Positions 1 to 8,496 of a DNA stretch of 64,000 nucleotides are shown here, piece after piece. The notes below the pieces were generated by a model. That model made no database searches, was not told the origin of the DNA, and was given only the letters and a program-made list of their open reading frames with translations. The stretch is from Synechococcus sp. WH 8016. Its GTDB lineage: Bacteria; Cyanobacteriota; Cyanobacteriia; PCC-6307; Cyanobiaceae. The position numbers and the translations under genes are program-made. Location: positions 58,606 through 122,605 of the forward strand of contig NZ_AGIK01000007.1 of NCBI RefSeq assembly GCF_000230675.1, given 5' to 3'. Numbering within the stretch: position 1 is the first letter of the stretch; each line of letters opens with the position of its first letter.

Positions 1-511
1 CCCGCCCAGCAAGCCTTGGTAGGGCATCGAATTCGGAGGGGATGTCAGGAAGACGATCGTCGATCAGCAGGGCTTCGAGATCACCGACTCGGCTCAGAGT
101 GTCGCGACGGATCTGGATGAATCCATCTCTGTCATTGGCATCTGTTTCGTCTTGAAGCTTGACCAGGTCAGCGCGCACCTCATTGAGGAGCAACTCAGCC
201 TGACTGCGTTGCTCCGCAGGAACGGCTTCAAGAATGCTGTTGCCTCTGGTGGCCACCAGTTTCTGCGTGCGGCTCACCGTGCGTCCCAAAGCACTCCAGC
301 GCTTCGCACGTAAATCGTTACTCGTGGATTCCAGCCGATGTTGAAGCTCGCGGAGATCCTCTTGATTCATCGGCAACGAATCGCGCAGGATCGCCGCAGG
401 ATCCTGTACGGCATTGCCTTGAGGGAGATCTGCCCATACCGGTTTGGCAAGCCAGAGGCCAAAGGCGGCTAGCCAGGCAAGAAGCAGAGCGGTCAGACGG
501 CGGTGAGCCAA
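1..511 (-). CDS. CYP38/TLP40-like cyclophilin-type peptidyl-prolyl isomerase, N-terminal part
   Basis: About 170 N-terminal residues are visible; the gene runs off the left edge, so the cyclophilin domain itself lies outside. The start is taken as TTG at 511 because an in-frame TAG lies six codons upstream. The protein opens with basic residues and a hydrophobic stretch ending near WADLPQGN, which looks like a signal peptide for thylakoid or periplasmic export. A helical segment follows with Leu/Arg/Glu heptads, and the visible part ends [10 protein letters not shown]. That layout matches thylakoid-lumen immunophilins of the CYP38/TLP40 type, where a PsbQ-like helical domain precedes the isomerase domain. 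It is divergent from efp. The assignment rests on the N-terminal pattern and on the known cyanobacterial neighbourhood, so it is moderately sure. Confidence 0.7.
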   Translation of the reverse strand, partial: MAHRRLTALLLAWLAAFGLWLAKPVWADLPQGNAVQDPAAILRDSLPMNQEDLRELQHRLESTSNDLRAKRWSALGRTVSRTQKLVATRGNSILEAVPAEQRSQAELLLNEVRADLVKLQDETDANDRDGFIQIRRDTLSRVGDLEALLIDDRLPDIPSEFDALPRLAGR

Positions 512-576
512 GGAGAACCCCAGGTGCTATCAGGACTTTGGCACAGCCGTATGATCCACTGAACCGTTCAGCGGGA

Positions 577-1140
577 ATGATCTCCAGCAACGACTTTCGC
601 ACCGGCACCACGATCGAGCTGGACGGAGCTGTCTGGCGCGTTGTCGAATTTCTGCACGTCAAGCCAGGCAAGGGATCTGCGTTTGTACGGACCAAGCTCA
701 AGGCTGTCCAAAGCGGCAGTGTGGTGGAGAAAACTTTTCGGGCTGGAGAGATGCTTCCCCAGGCTGTGCTCGAGAAGTCGAAGCTTCAACACACCTACAT
801 GGAAGGCGAAGATTTTGTCTTCATGGACATGTCCTCCTATGAAGAGACGCGCCTAACCGCCAAACAGATCGGAGAGAGTCGTAAATATCTCAAGGAGGGT
901 ATGGAGGTGAATGTCGTCACCTGGAATGACAAGCCATTAGAGGTTGAATTGCCGAATTCGGTTGTGTTGGAGATCGCTCAGACCGACCCCGGTGTGAAGG
1001 GAGACACGGCAACCGGCGGGACGAAACCTGCCATCTTGGAAACCGGTGCTCAGGTGATGGTTCCCCTGTTTTTATCGATCGGCGAAAAAATTAAGGTTGA
1101 TACTCGCAACGACACCTATCTGGGACGGGAGAACGGTTAA
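577..1140 (+). CDS. efp: Elongation factor P
   Basis: This 187-residue protein has the normal length and three-domain layout of EF-P, which binds the ribosome between the P and E sites and relieves stalling at proline runs. The N-terminal KOW-like domain holds the loop [10 protein letters not shown]; Lys32 sits at the tip that is modified in some bacteria. The C-terminal OB domains end with the family signature [10 protein letters not shown]. The ATG at 577 is preferred over a TTG at 538, because the extra 13 residues are not part of the family. The stop is 2 bp before the accB start, so the two genes are probably co-transcribed. No modification enzyme for Lys32 is visible here. Confidence 0.97.
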   Translation: MISSNDFRTGTTIELDGAVWRVVEFLHVKPGKGSAFVRTKLKAVQSGSVVEKTFRAGEMLPQAVLEKSKLQHTYMEGEDFVFMDMSSYEETRLTAKQIGESRKYLKEGMEVNVVTWNDKPLEVELPNSVVLEIAQTDPGVKGDTATGGTKPAILETGAQVMVPLFLSIGEKIKVDTRNDTYLGRENG

Positions 1141-1142
1141 TC

Positions 1143-1622
1143 ATGCAGCTCGACCACGATCAGCTTCACACCCTGCTTGCCGCTCTCGTCGAGAGCGATA
1201 TCCAGGAATTCCGCCTCGAGGGAGACGACTTCCGTTTGGAAGTGCGTCGCAACCTTCCTGTCACCACGGTGGCTGCACCCTTGGCGCCCGTGGCGTCTGT
1301 ACCGGTTGCGCCCCCCCAGGACAGTCCTGCTGTTGAGTTACCCGCAGGAACCCCGCCGCCGCCGGCTGGATCTCGTTCAGACCTGTTGGAGGTGACGGCG
1401 CCCATGGTGGGCACCTTCTACCGAGCTCCGGCGCCAGGAGAACCTTCTTTCGTTGAGATCGGAACCCGCATCGGTGTAGGCCAAACGATCTGCATCCTTG
1501 AGGCCATGAAGCTGATGAACGAGCTCGAATCTGAGCTGGCTGGTGAGGTGGTTGAAATCCTGGTGGAGAACGGCACCCCTGTGGAATTTGGTCAGGTGTT
1601 GATGCGCGTTAAACCCGGCTGA
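1143..1622 (+). CDS. accB: Biotin carboxyl carrier protein of acetyl-CoA carboxylase
   Basis: The 159-residue protein carries the biotin used by acetyl-CoA carboxylase in the first step of fatty-acid synthesis. The C-terminal biotinyl domain contains EAMKLMNELE with the biotin-accepting Lys123. The section from about residue 40 to 78 is a flexible Pro/Ala linker, typical of BCCP. The N-terminal 35 residues form the family's helical and strand segment. It starts 2 bp after efp in the same direction, the usual cyanobacterial efp-accB pair. Its last 14 bp overlap the 3' end of pdxA on the other strand. Confidence 0.97.
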   Translation: MQLDHDQLHTLLAALVESDIQEFRLEGDDFRLEVRRNLPVTTVAAPLAPVASVPVAPPQDSPAVELPAGTPPPPAGSRSDLLEVTAPMVGTFYRAPAPGEPSFVEIGTRIGVGQTICILEAMKLMNELESELAGEVVEILVENGTPVEFGQVLMRVKPG

Positions 1623-2637
1623 GGTCCCAGGCGGCCCGAATCGCTGCCACCATGCTTGTCGATCTCGCCACCCCTTGTCCTGCGATGTCGAAGCCGGTCC
1701 CATGATCTGGCGAGGTGCGCAAGAACGACAGTCCCAGAGTGGTGTTGACGGCCTCATCGAAGGCCATCAGCTTCATGGGGATCAAGCCTTGGTCGTGATA
1801 TAGCGCAAGGATCCCATCGGGTGATTCAGGTTGGCCTCCCCGCTGCCAGGCCATGGCTGCGCTCAGCCAGCAGGTGTCGGGAGGCAGCGGTCCGCTCAAA
1901 TGGATGTGGGGATGGTTCTGCTGCCACTGGTGGAGTGCTGGGATCAGCCAGGTTGTTTCTTCGCTGCCAAGGCGGCCCTGTTCTCCAGCGTGGGGATTGA
2001 GGCCAGCGACGAGTAGGCGTGGGTTGGGATTGAACCTCAGGCAGAACGCGCTCAGCACGTCCAGCTTGCGGAGTACGAGCTCGGGAGTGAGTGCAGCGGG
2101 AACGTGTTGAAGGGGAATATGCGTTGTGGCGAGAAGGGTGTTCAGCCGCCAGCCATGGTTGGGTGAGACGGCTGTGAACAGCATCGAAGCTTGCGGTGCG
2201 CCGTCGAGTTCTGCCAGGCGTTCTGTTTGGCCCGGATAGTCATGTCCTGCGGCATGCCAGGCATGTTTCGCAATGGGTGCTGTGACCAGAGCTCTTCTGT
2301 GCTCCTGTTTCACACGCGAGACGGCATGGCTCAGCCAGCGAAAACTGGCTGCCCCGCTTTCAGGGCTCGCTGCCCCAGGGGTGATCTCGTCATGGATCGG
2401 AAGGTCGTCCATGTCGAGATCGCTGGGGTCGATCAGGAGGGGGCACTGTTGGGTTTTCAGCCTGGCGTACGTTTGCTCCAAACTTTTTCGGCAACCCACA
2501 ACGAGGGGGTTCAGTTCCTCGGGCAGTCGTGGATCGGCGAGGGCTTTCAAGGTCACCTCCATGCCGATTCCAGCAGGATCACCGAGAGCAATCACCAGGC
2601 GGTCGGTAGCGTCAGGGGAGGGTTGAGAGAAGGACAT
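1609..2637 (-). CDS. pdxA: 4-hydroxythreonine-4-phosphate dehydrogenase
   Basis: This 342-residue protein oxidises 4-phosphohydroxy-L-threonine in the DXP-dependent route to pyridoxal phosphate, using NAD(P) and a divalent metal. Family hallmarks are the N-terminal IALGDPAGIGMEV, the TAPIAK segment followed by HAAGHDYPGQTE with metal-binding histidine, and the C-terminal SPDHGTGFDIAGQG. The length is normal. Its start overlaps by 2 bp the start of a small divergent gene, leaving no separate promoter spacer. The 3' end overlaps accB. Confidence 0.96.
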   Translation of the reverse strand: MSFSQPSPDATDRLVIALGDPAGIGMEVTLKALADPRLPEELNPLVVGCRKSLEQTYARLKTQQCPLLIDPSDLDMDDLPIHDEITPGAASPESGAASFRWLSHAVSRVKQEHRRALVTAPIAKHAWHAAGHDYPGQTERLAELDGAPQASMLFTAVSPNHGWRLNTLLATTHIPLQHVPAALTPELVLRKLDVLSAFCLRFNPNPRLLVAGLNPHAGEQGRLGSEETTWLIPALHQWQQNHPHIHLSGPLPPDTCWLSAAMAWQRGGQPESPDGILALYHDQGLIPMKLMAFDEAVNTTLGLSFLRTSPDHGTGFDIAGQGVARSTSMVAAIRAAWDLSRV

Positions 2638-2830
2638 GCTGCGCTGGTTGCTCCTGGGGTTATTGCTTTATGGGTTGGGAACGGCGTTGCGGAAGGGTTG
2701 GATTGAAGTGCAATGGCAGCGGTTGTTCGAGGATGCGGGACTCACGGAAACCGATTCAGACAAGCCGATTCCGTTGCACGAATTGCCGATGCTTAAGGCT
2801 CCACCTCGGGTTCAGGATTCATCGCGTTGA
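2636..2830 (+). CDS. Small single-span membrane protein of unknown function
   Basis: The 64-residue product begins with a strongly hydrophobic segment (WLLLGLLLYGLGTAL, residues 4 to 18) followed by a basic and then acidic soluble tail. I recognise no domain. A single N-terminal membrane anchor with a cytoplasmic tail is the simplest reading. The ATG overlaps the pdxA start by 2 bp, and the 3' end overlaps the next minus-strand gene by 38 bp. Such packing is common in this genome. It could be a chance open frame, but the ordered hydrophobic-then-charged composition argues for a real gene. Confidence 0.6.
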   Translation: MLRWLLLGLLLYGLGTALRKGWIEVQWQRLFEDAGLTETDSDKPIPLHELPMLKAPPRVQDSSR

Positions 2831-3722
2831 AGCCTTCCGCATCGAAACAATCCTTGAGCCCGCAGGAAAAATCGGGATGCAAAAAGGTGTACCCCAGCTC
2901 GTCTCGCAAGAGCGCATTGCTCACTTTGCGGTTGTCTGCCCAGAACGAGAGTGCCATGGGGCTCATGCTGGCTTGGGCTTCCCTGAAGGGGATCGCTGCT
3001 GGGAGGGTGCATCCCAAGAGTTCAGCGGCAAACCGTTGAAGCTCGAGCCGGGAGGCGGGTCTGTTGTCGCTGATGTTCACCACCGTTGGTCGCTGTCCTG
3101 CTGCGGCGCGATGCATGAGATGCCAGCAGGCTCCTGCGAGGTCATCCACATGGATTCGGCAGAACATCTGCCCTGGTTGATCCACAGGCGTCAGGTTGCC
3201 TGAGCGGATGGCAGCTAGGGGGGAGCGGCCAGGCCCATAGATCCCTGGTAGGCGCAGGATCTGGACTGGCAGGCCGCTGTTGCGCCAAAGCTGCTCACAC
3301 TCCAACCGTTTTTGGCTGCGGAGTTGAGTGGGTTGGGGCTCGTGGGTTTCATCCACCCAGTTGCCATGGCTATTCCCATAGACGCCTGTGGTGGAGAAAT
3401 AGCCCACCCATTGCAGGGGCAGCTGCTGCAGCTGCTCTCCTAGGCACGACAGCACGGGATCCGTTCCCTCTTTGCTGGGTGGGATGGTGCTGATCAGATG
3501 GGTGACGGAGGCGAGCGCGTCGTGGCTTGGCACGATCCCCTGGGCGCTGTCGAAGGCCAGATCATCGCTGCTGGATTCTGGGCGGCGGCGCGTGCAGATC
3601 ACTCTCGTTCCAAGCGCTTTGGACAACTGGGCCAGATGGCCCCCGCTGAATCCAGCGCCGAGGATGCACAACGTGGCATCCGGTGGGAGTGGAACACAAC
3701 GGTTGACAAGAGCGTTCAGCAT
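2793..3722 (-). CDS. NAD(P)-dependent epimerase/dehydratase family protein (extended SDR)
   Basis: The 309-residue protein has a Rossmann-type nucleotide-binding start (LCILGAGFSGGHLA, residues 18 to 31). It also has the central SDR signature STTGVYG and an LRLPGIYGPGR segment typical of extended short-chain dehydrogenases of the YeeZ type. The canonical YxxxK pair is not obvious, because the expected tyrosine region reads RSQKRLECEQ; the substrate cannot be predicted. The start is ATG at 3722, with 72 bp to the divergent small gene at 3795. Confidence 0.85.
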   Translation of the reverse strand: MLNALVNRCVPLPPDATLCILGAGFSGGHLAQLSKALGTRVICTRRRPESSSDDLAFDSAQGIVPSHDALASVTHLISTIPPSKEGTDPVLSCLGEQLQQLPLQWVGYFSTTGVYGNSHGNWVDETHEPQPTQLRSQKRLECEQLWRNSGLPVQILRLPGIYGPGRSPLAAIRSGNLTPVDQPGQMFCRIHVDDLAGACWHLMHRAAAGQRPTVVNISDNRPASRLELQRFAAELLGCTLPAAIPFREAQASMSPMALSFWADNRKVSNALLRDELGYTFLHPDFSCGLKDCFDAEGFNAMNPEPEVEP

Positions 3723-3794
3723 CAGTACAAACGTATTAATTGCAGTTTCGTTGTGGCTGATTCTTCCTTTTCACTGGTCCCCTCACGGGATTCC

Positions 3795-3986
3795 ATGCTG
3801 CCTCAGGGTCGGCTGTCGCGTCGTGATCGTGCCCAGGCCCAAGACACTCCAAGGCTTCGCACGGTTTCAGCGCTTTTGGCAGCGGCTCTGGTGACGGGCG
3901 CCTTCTTGCTGGCTCCAGATCGGCCTGAACAAAGCGCCTCGATCTGTGAGCAGTATCACTCGGAGGCGGCCTGTCGGGTGTGGTGA
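3795..3986 (+). CDS. Small membrane-anchored protein of unknown function
   Basis: The 63-residue protein has a basic N-terminus (RLSRRDRAQAQ), one hydrophobic segment at about residues 24 to 42 and a short tail with two cysteines ending ACRVW. I recall similar small proteins in marine Synechococcus but know no function. The ATG at 3795 is chosen because the longer upstream frame runs into the SDR gene's 5' region. The stop codon is immediately adjacent to the convergent HNH gene. Confidence 0.6.
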   Translation: MLPQGRLSRRDRAQAQDTPRLRTVSALLAAALVTGAFLLAPDRPEQSASICEQYHSEAACRVW

Positions 3987-4418
3987 TCAGGCCGTACGAA
4001 GCCCCCAGTTCTGTTCGTCATCCCCATGGGGGTGGGAGCCTTTTGGCCGTTCAGAATGGGGTGGTTGGTTGTGTTCAGGCTGAGCCCATTGCAGCAATTT
4101 CATGGCGAGGCTCAGATCGCTATCAATCCAGGCACGAATCGCCATGGCGCGGCGCGGATCATAAAAGCGTTGACGCCGGTACCAATCAAAAACATCGGCG
4201 TCAGATTTCTGTCCGTTGCACGACAGGCAAGCTGGAACACAATTTTCAGTCACGCTCATCCCCCCCCGGCTCAGGGGGAACACATGGTCGATGGATTCAG
4301 AAGGTTTGCCGCAATAAATGCAACGGTTGCTGGTGTGGAGATGGATCGATTGACGCCAGCGTCGATTGCGCAGCTTGGGACAGAGATCCTCTAGGAAAAC
4401 CGCATCCCGGCTGTGCAT
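3987..4418 (-). CDS. HNH endonuclease family protein
   Basis: The 143-residue protein has a compact HNH fold with zinc ligands. It shows Cys33-x2-Cys36, Asp44-His45 (IDHVFPLSRGG) and Cys64-x2-Cys67 followed by Asn68. The Asp-His pair would form the metal site that cuts DNA in this superfamily. The C-terminal 40 residues are polar and unconserved-looking. Stand-alone HNH proteins of this type are common in cyanobacteria and their biological role is unknown. It ends exactly where the plus-strand small gene ends. The neighbouring SNF2-type helicase is divergent. Confidence 0.88.
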   Translation of the reverse strand: MHSRDAVFLEDLCPKLRNRRWRQSIHLHTSNRCIYCGKPSESIDHVFPLSRGGMSVTENCVPACLSCNGQKSDADVFDWYRRQRFYDPRRAMAIRAWIDSDLSLAMKLLQWAQPEHNQPPHSERPKGSHPHGDDEQNWGLRTA

Positions 4419-4639
4419 CCCGATACCTCAGCTACGGGGAGTCTGACGTGAGGGCAGGGTTCGTCAACGTGTCGAACGCTGCATTTTCAAGGTCATGCAG
4501 TTTTTGATTGATCGATAGATCAGTGAATAGACCAGTCAGGCTTGTGTGGGCTAGGGCACTTCAGAGCTGTTGAGAGGATTAGCGTCTGAATCCTTGAATC
4601 TGAATCACGGCTTCATCACCATCAGCGTGCACGCTGGGA

Positions 4640-6208
4640 TTGACTCCGTCTGGATTGGTGCAGGCTCGTTACCCCTTCGATGCGGTAACCCATGCGGAGA
4701 TGCGCAGAATTCGTCCCCGGGGCGTATGGCGTGGTTCTCGGCTGGGTTGGGAATTTCCGCTTGCGGCAGCTGAGGCTCTGTTGCAACGGTTTGAACGGCG
4801 CTTCCGGGTGGATGAGGAGCTGATGCGTTGGTTGCATTGGCATCGTCATCCGCTCCCCCCTCTGCCGCCTCATCGAGAGCTGATTGCGCACGCTGATCTG
4901 GATCAACGCTTGCGTGACGGCCGCTTACCAATGCCTCATCAGCGCTCTGGTGCTCGCTGGTTGTTAGCGCGGCGCGGGGCGGTGCTGGCCGATGAGATGG
5001 GTCTCGGTAAAACCCTCACCGTGTTGCTGGCGGCGAGAGCTTTGCTGCGCGCCTTGCCGCTGCGGTTGTTGGTTGTGGCCCCTGTGGGGTTGCATTCGCA
5101 TTGGCGCCGTGAGGCCGCGGCCCTTGAGCTCATGCCGGAGCTTTGTAGTTGGGCGCGCCTTCCGTCTGAGCTCCCGGAGGCGGGCACCTTGCTGCTCGTC
5201 GATGAGGCCCATTACGCCCAAACTCTGCGGGCGCAACGCACCCAGGGTTTTTTGCGTCTTGCCCGGCATCCCCGCCTGCGAGCCATTTGGATGCTCACGG
5301 GCACACCCATGAAGAACGGCCGGCCTGATCAGCTGTATCCCTTACTCGCTGCCATGGACCATCCCATTGCTCGGGATCAGCACTCCTATGAGGAATTGTT
5401 TTGTCAGGGGCATTTCCGCGAGCAGGGCGGACGGCAGCGTTGGCAAACCACAGGCGCCAGTCGATTGGACGAGCTGCGACGCTTGACCCGACCGCTGGTT
5501 TTGCATCGTCGAAAGCAGCAGGTTTTGGACCTCCCCCCCAAACAGAGGATGTTTGAAGGGATCGATCTCGACGCTGAGGAGCTCAAGGGTTTTGATTACC
5601 GCCTGCGGCTGGTCATCGATGACTATCGCCAGCGGGTGGCGGAGGGATTGGTGCGGTCTGATGCCGAATCCTTGGCGGTCCTGACAGCTTTGCGGCAAAT
5701 TGCAGCCGAATTCAAGTTGCCGGCTGCGCAACAGTTGATTCAGCGTTTGCGCCAGCAGCACAAGCCGATCGTCTTGTTCAGCAGCTTTGTGGATCCGTTG
5801 CTGCTGCTCCACGAACGCCTGGGAGGCGTTTTGCTGACAGGCCGGCAGAAACCTGAGCAGCGGCAGTTGGCTGTCGACCGCTTTCAAGCTGGGGAGACCG
5901 ACTTACTCCTGGCCACCTTTGCTGCCGGTGGGCTTGGGTTTACGCTCCACCGCGCTCAGCATGTGGTGCTCTTGGAACGGCCTTGGACGCCTGGAGACAT
6001 CGATCAGGCGGAAGATCGTTGCCATCGCATTGGTAAAGAAGGAGGCCTGATCAGCCATTGGCTTCAGCTTGGCCTTGCCGATCAGCTTGTGGACGCTTTG
6101 GTGGCTAGCAAAGCGGAACGGATTAAACTGCTGCTGGGTCCGCGTCGCGTCACGCTCGAGCGTCAGCCGTTGCCCACGATGCTGTCCCGTTGTTTGCAGG
6201 ATTTATGA
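4640..6208 (+). CDS. SNF2-family DNA-dependent ATPase (SMARCAL1-like)
   Basis: The 522-residue protein contains both RecA-like lobes of a Swi2/Snf2 ATPase. Walker A is ADEMGLGKT, motif II is LVDEAH, motif III is LTGTPMKNG, and motif VI is QAEDRCHRIGK. The N-terminal 55 residues (YPFDAVTHAEMRRI and following) resemble the short HARP-like region of annealing helicases, so a role in remodelling branched or stalled DNA is plausible but inferred. No SNF2 insertion domains for chromatin are expected. The start may be TTG at 4640 or GTG at 4658. The 3' end overlaps the convergent lipoprotein gene by 46 bp. Confidence 0.9.
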   Translation: MTPSGLVQARYPFDAVTHAEMRRIRPRGVWRGSRLGWEFPLAAAEALLQRFERRFRVDEELMRWLHWHRHPLPPLPPHRELIAHADLDQRLRDGRLPMPHQRSGARWLLARRGAVLADEMGLGKTLTVLLAARALLRALPLRLLVVAPVGLHSHWRREAAALELMPELCSWARLPSELPEAGTLLLVDEAHYAQTLRAQRTQGFLRLARHPRLRAIWMLTGTPMKNGRPDQLYPLLAAMDHPIARDQHSYEELFCQGHFREQGGRQRWQTTGASRLDELRRLTRPLVLHRRKQQVLDLPPKQRMFEGIDLDAEELKGFDYRLRLVIDDYRQRVAEGLVRSDAESLAVLTALRQIAAEFKLPAAQQLIQRLRQQHKPIVLFSSFVDPLLLLHERLGGVLLTGRQKPEQRQLAVDRFQAGETDLLLATFAAGGLGFTLHRAQHVVLLERPWTPGDIDQAEDRCHRIGKEGGLISHWLQLGLADQLVDALVASKAERIKLLLGPRRVTLERQPLPTMLSRCLQDL

Positions 6209-6549
6209 CGCACATTCAGTTCATGCACCACCATCGGATCCGTGGATCGCTTGCTTTGGCGCAGTAGCGCCATGGCTTGGGTCACATCTGCGCAGGCTTG
6301 GTCGGTCTTGCCCATCAAGGTAAGCAACAGCGAGCGATCGGCGAGCGCGGCTGGTTTGTCTGCATGCGCGTCCACAACTTCGTTGCAGCGTTGGAGTGCT
6401 TGATCGAGCTTGTTCAGATCAAGATCTGACATGCAATCGGCAATGGATGTTTCAGCGGAAACGCTGGAGGGCTTCGGTTCGGATCGGCTGCGGCAGCCCA
6501 AACCTGTGAGAAGCAAACCGCCAATCATCAGGATGGGAATGAATCGCAT
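6163..6549 (-). CDS. Predicted lipoprotein with TPR-like helices
   Basis: The 128-residue product starts with MRFIPILMIGGLLLTGLGC, a signal peptide ending in a lipobox whose Cys would be lipidated. The mature part contains paired helices (LDQALQRCNEVVDAHADKP, then a second helix pair) that resemble one or two degenerate TPR motifs, together with four cysteines. A periplasmic or outer-membrane scaffold role is possible; no specific function is known. The start at 6549 is preferred over one five codons upstream because it gives a cleaner signal peptide. It lies 11 bp downstream of the next secreted-protein gene on the same strand, so the two probably share a transcript. Confidence 0.75.
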   Translation of the reverse strand: MRFIPILMIGGLLLTGLGCRSRSEPKPSSVSAETSIADCMSDLDLNKLDQALQRCNEVVDAHADKPAALADRSLLLTLMGKTDQACADVTQAMALLRQSKRSTDPMVVHELNVRHKSCKQRDSIVGNG

Positions 6550-6560
6550 GGAAGGGAAAG

Positions 6561-7016
6561 TCAATAGCTGTAGCGGTCGTCCTCGCTCCAGTCGGAGGAG
6601 GTTGTGTTGGACGAGCTTGAGGTGTTAGACGAGCTTGATGGAGCTGCAGGATTGATCGTGCTGTCGATGGTGCTTTGCAGGCCATTCGAACCTTTGGATG
6701 AACCGAAGAGATCGCCGAGATATTTGCCGCAATCTGGGTAGCTACCCGGTTCTTTCACCACAGCTTCTGTGATCATCACCGCCGCATGTTCTGGTGATGT
6801 CTTGAACATTCCGCTTTTTTGGCGTTTGATCAGGGCATAAGCCGCTTCCCAGCTCACTTTGTGATCATTTCCATTGCTGCGCATGAAGCAGTAAATCTGA
6901 GCTCCTTTCGCGGCCGAATCAACGGAGCTGGAGGCGCTAGGTGGAGCGATGAAAGTCAGTCCTGCCAGTCCAGCCACGGGCAGTAAAAGGGCAAGGCGCT
7001 GGCGCAGACGAACCAT
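6561..7016 (-). CDS. Secreted cyanobacterial protein, DUF6554-like
   Basis: The 151-residue protein has a signal peptide (basic start, then LALLLPVAGLAGLTFIAP). A conserved-looking domain of about 75 residues follows, with IYCFMRSNGNDHKVSWEAAY and a YPDCGKYLGDLFG end; one cysteine in each half could pair. The last 40 residues are a Ser/Asn/Thr-rich low-complexity tail. It resembles the cyanobacterial family I know as DUF6554, from memory only, and the function is unknown. It probably forms a small operon with the lipoprotein downstream. Confidence 0.75.
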   Translation of the reverse strand: MVRLRQRLALLLPVAGLAGLTFIAPPSASSSVDSAAKGAQIYCFMRSNGNDHKVSWEAAYALIKRQKSGMFKTSPEHAAVMITEAVVKEPGSYPDCGKYLGDLFGSSKGSNGLQSTIDSTINPAAPSSSSNTSSSSNTTSSDWSEDDRYSY

Positions 7017-7078
7017 GGCAGAACCAATGAAGCGATCAGGCCAAAGTATCGATTGAAAGCGTTCTGTCTAGGTCTCCG

Positions 7079-7603
7079 TCAGGAATCACCAAGCCCAAGC
7101 GGAGTGAGCAATTTCACAACAACAGGGATGACCAGCAAGACTGTGATTAGGCGAACGGCATGCAGTGCCGCAACGGCTGCTCCAACGCCGTAGTCAGCCC
7201 CCACCAGGCTCATGCCGCTGATGCCTCCAGGTGCTGCACCCAGAAGGGTGACAAGAGGATCAACGCCCAGCAGCCTGCTGCTCCACAGCCCCACCACAAT
7301 GCCGGTGAGCACGAGGGTGAGCGTGATCAAAACGGCAGGCTTCCACAACTGCTGCAGTTGATCGAGTGAGGCTTTAGTCAGGCCTGTACCGATCACGGTG
7401 CCAATGGCAATCTCAAGACAGGTCTTGGTGCCTGCTGGCCATTGGGCGACCTCGAGACGCCCACTCATGCTCACCATGGCTGCTCCGATCAGTGCGCCTG
7501 CCAGTGGAGCAGCAGGAATTCCGGTGCGAGTGGCCAGCAACCCCATGCTCGTTCCGGCCAAGAGGTAGAGGAGCACCGTTGTGAGTGGGGGCATGAACAC
7601 CAC
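7079..7603 (-). CDS. AbrB-family membrane protein, single-repeat form
   Basis: The 174-residue protein is almost entirely hydrophobic, with about five membrane spans. It contains the glycine-rich segment LLGAAPGGISGMSLVG typical of the AbrB/AmoA-like membrane family (PF05145). Full-length members carry two such repeats of about 150 to 170 residues; this one has only one, so it would probably work as a dimer. Members are called putative ammonia monooxygenases or regulators of gene expression, but the true transport substrate is unknown. The start may be the second Met, at 7594. Confidence 0.8.
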   Translation of the reverse strand: MVFMPPLTTVLLYLLAGTSMGLLATRTGIPAAPLAGALIGAAMVSMSGRLEVAQWPAGTKTCLEIAIGTVIGTGLTKASLDQLQQLWKPAVLITLTLVLTGIVVGLWSSRLLGVDPLVTLLGAAPGGISGMSLVGADYGVGAAVAALHAVRLITVLLVIPVVVKLLTPLGLGDS

Positions 7604-7678
7604 GCTGCAGATTGATCCTTAGTCTGGTTCGCACGGTTGTGATGTGCTGTTATCGGGGCACAACTGTTTGTTGGGGCG

Positions 7679-7969
7679 ATGACCCAGTCCGTTTCCTTCC
7701 GCATTACCCGGACCGCTGAGGACGTGGCGCAGACTCTGAACGCTTTATCGCAACGGCTGATCAAGCTCGAGAATCGGCTTGAGAGCTTGGAGTTGCAGCT
7801 GGAACGCCAGTCCTCTGAGGCCAACGCCATGCCCAAAGACGAGTTGGAACGTCTTGATGGGGTGGATCGCTTGCTAACCGACTGCCGAGATCTCTTGCTG
7901 CGTTCTGAACCTCAATGGGTGGATCACCCCAACCCTGTTATGTGCTCGGAGCAAGACTTGGCTGCCTAA
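7679..7969 (+). CDS. Small coiled-coil protein of unknown function
   Basis: The 96-residue protein is soluble. Residues 12 to 46 have a clear heptad pattern (LNALSQRLIKLENRLESLEL), indicating a coiled coil, and a second charged helix follows. The C-terminal 20 residues are Pro/Asn-rich. I recognise no domain. It opens a short series of small plus-strand genes before tRNA-Gly. The codon use looks like that of its neighbours and the coiled coil is regular, so it is probably real. Confidence 0.65.
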   Translation: MTQSVSFRITRTAEDVAQTLNALSQRLIKLENRLESLELQLERQSSEANAMPKDELERLDGVDRLLTDCRDLLLRSEPQWVDHPNPVMCSEQDLAA

Positions 7970-8007
7970 CGCCTTTCGTGGGTGGCACAATTTGAAGAAA
8001 GCCACCT

Positions 8008-8211
8008 ATGGCTCATCCATCGGTCAATTCTGCAGCGACTTGTCAAGTCCTGCCGCGCAACCATCAAAGTTTTTTTGAAGGTGGTCACCAGCTCGAAAAG
8101 TTGGAATTCGCTCTTGCTGTTGCAATCACCCGTGGTGATGACAGCAGATGTGAGTTGCTTCGAGGTCAGATTGCAGAACTTGGAGGCAACATCGAGGAGC
8201 CTGGTACTTGA
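8008..8211 (+). CDS. Small protein of unknown function
   Basis: The 67-residue product has a basic/polar N-terminus with one cysteine and a helical middle (LEKLEFALAVAITRGDDSRC). The helix-turn-helix content hints at a protein-protein contact module, but I recognise no family with certainty. The ATG at 8008 is chosen over an overlapping longer frame (from 7982) that has no plausible composition. Similar short proteins occur in marine Synechococcus as I recall. Confidence 0.55.
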   Translation: MAHPSVNSAATCQVLPRNHQSFFEGGHQLEKLEFALAVAITRGDDSRCELLRGQIAELGGNIEEPGT

Positions 8212-8298
8212 GTTGCGATTGATGTTGGATTCATTCGTTAGACTATTGTCACTAAAGTGAAGTTAGTGTTGACTTCGGTCCTCGATAGAACTCCAACG

Positions 8299-8493
8299 AT
8301 GGTGCAATCTGCTCCCAATCAAAAACAGGAGCATCTTGCTAAAGCTGATGTGTTATTTCAGCAAGCACAATCTGCAGCTGAAGCCGGCGATGTTTCGTCT
8401 TCAGGGTCCCTAATTTTGAAAGCGCTAGAACAGGAGCGGCGTGCTGGCACCGTCGGACCTCAAGTGATGCAGTTGATTAAACCAAGATCTTGA
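8299..8493 (+). CDS. Small helical protein of unknown function
   Basis: The 64-residue protein is made of two amphipathic helices (EHLAKADVLFQQAQSAAEAG and SSGSLILKALEQERRAG), a layout like a single TPR hairpin. ATG at 8299 is preferred over GTG at 8257 because the 14 extra residues do not fit the helical pattern. The stop lies 3 bp before the 3' end of tRNA-Gly on the opposite strand. No function is known. Confidence 0.55.
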   Translation: MVQSAPNQKQEHLAKADVLFQQAQSAAEAGDVSSSGSLILKALEQERRAGTVGPQVMQLIKPRS

Positions 8494-8496
8494 CAA

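Noticed and set aside
538..576. TTG start extending EF-P by 13 residues
   Set aside because: EF-P proteins begin at [10 protein letters not shown]; the extension is not conserved in the family.
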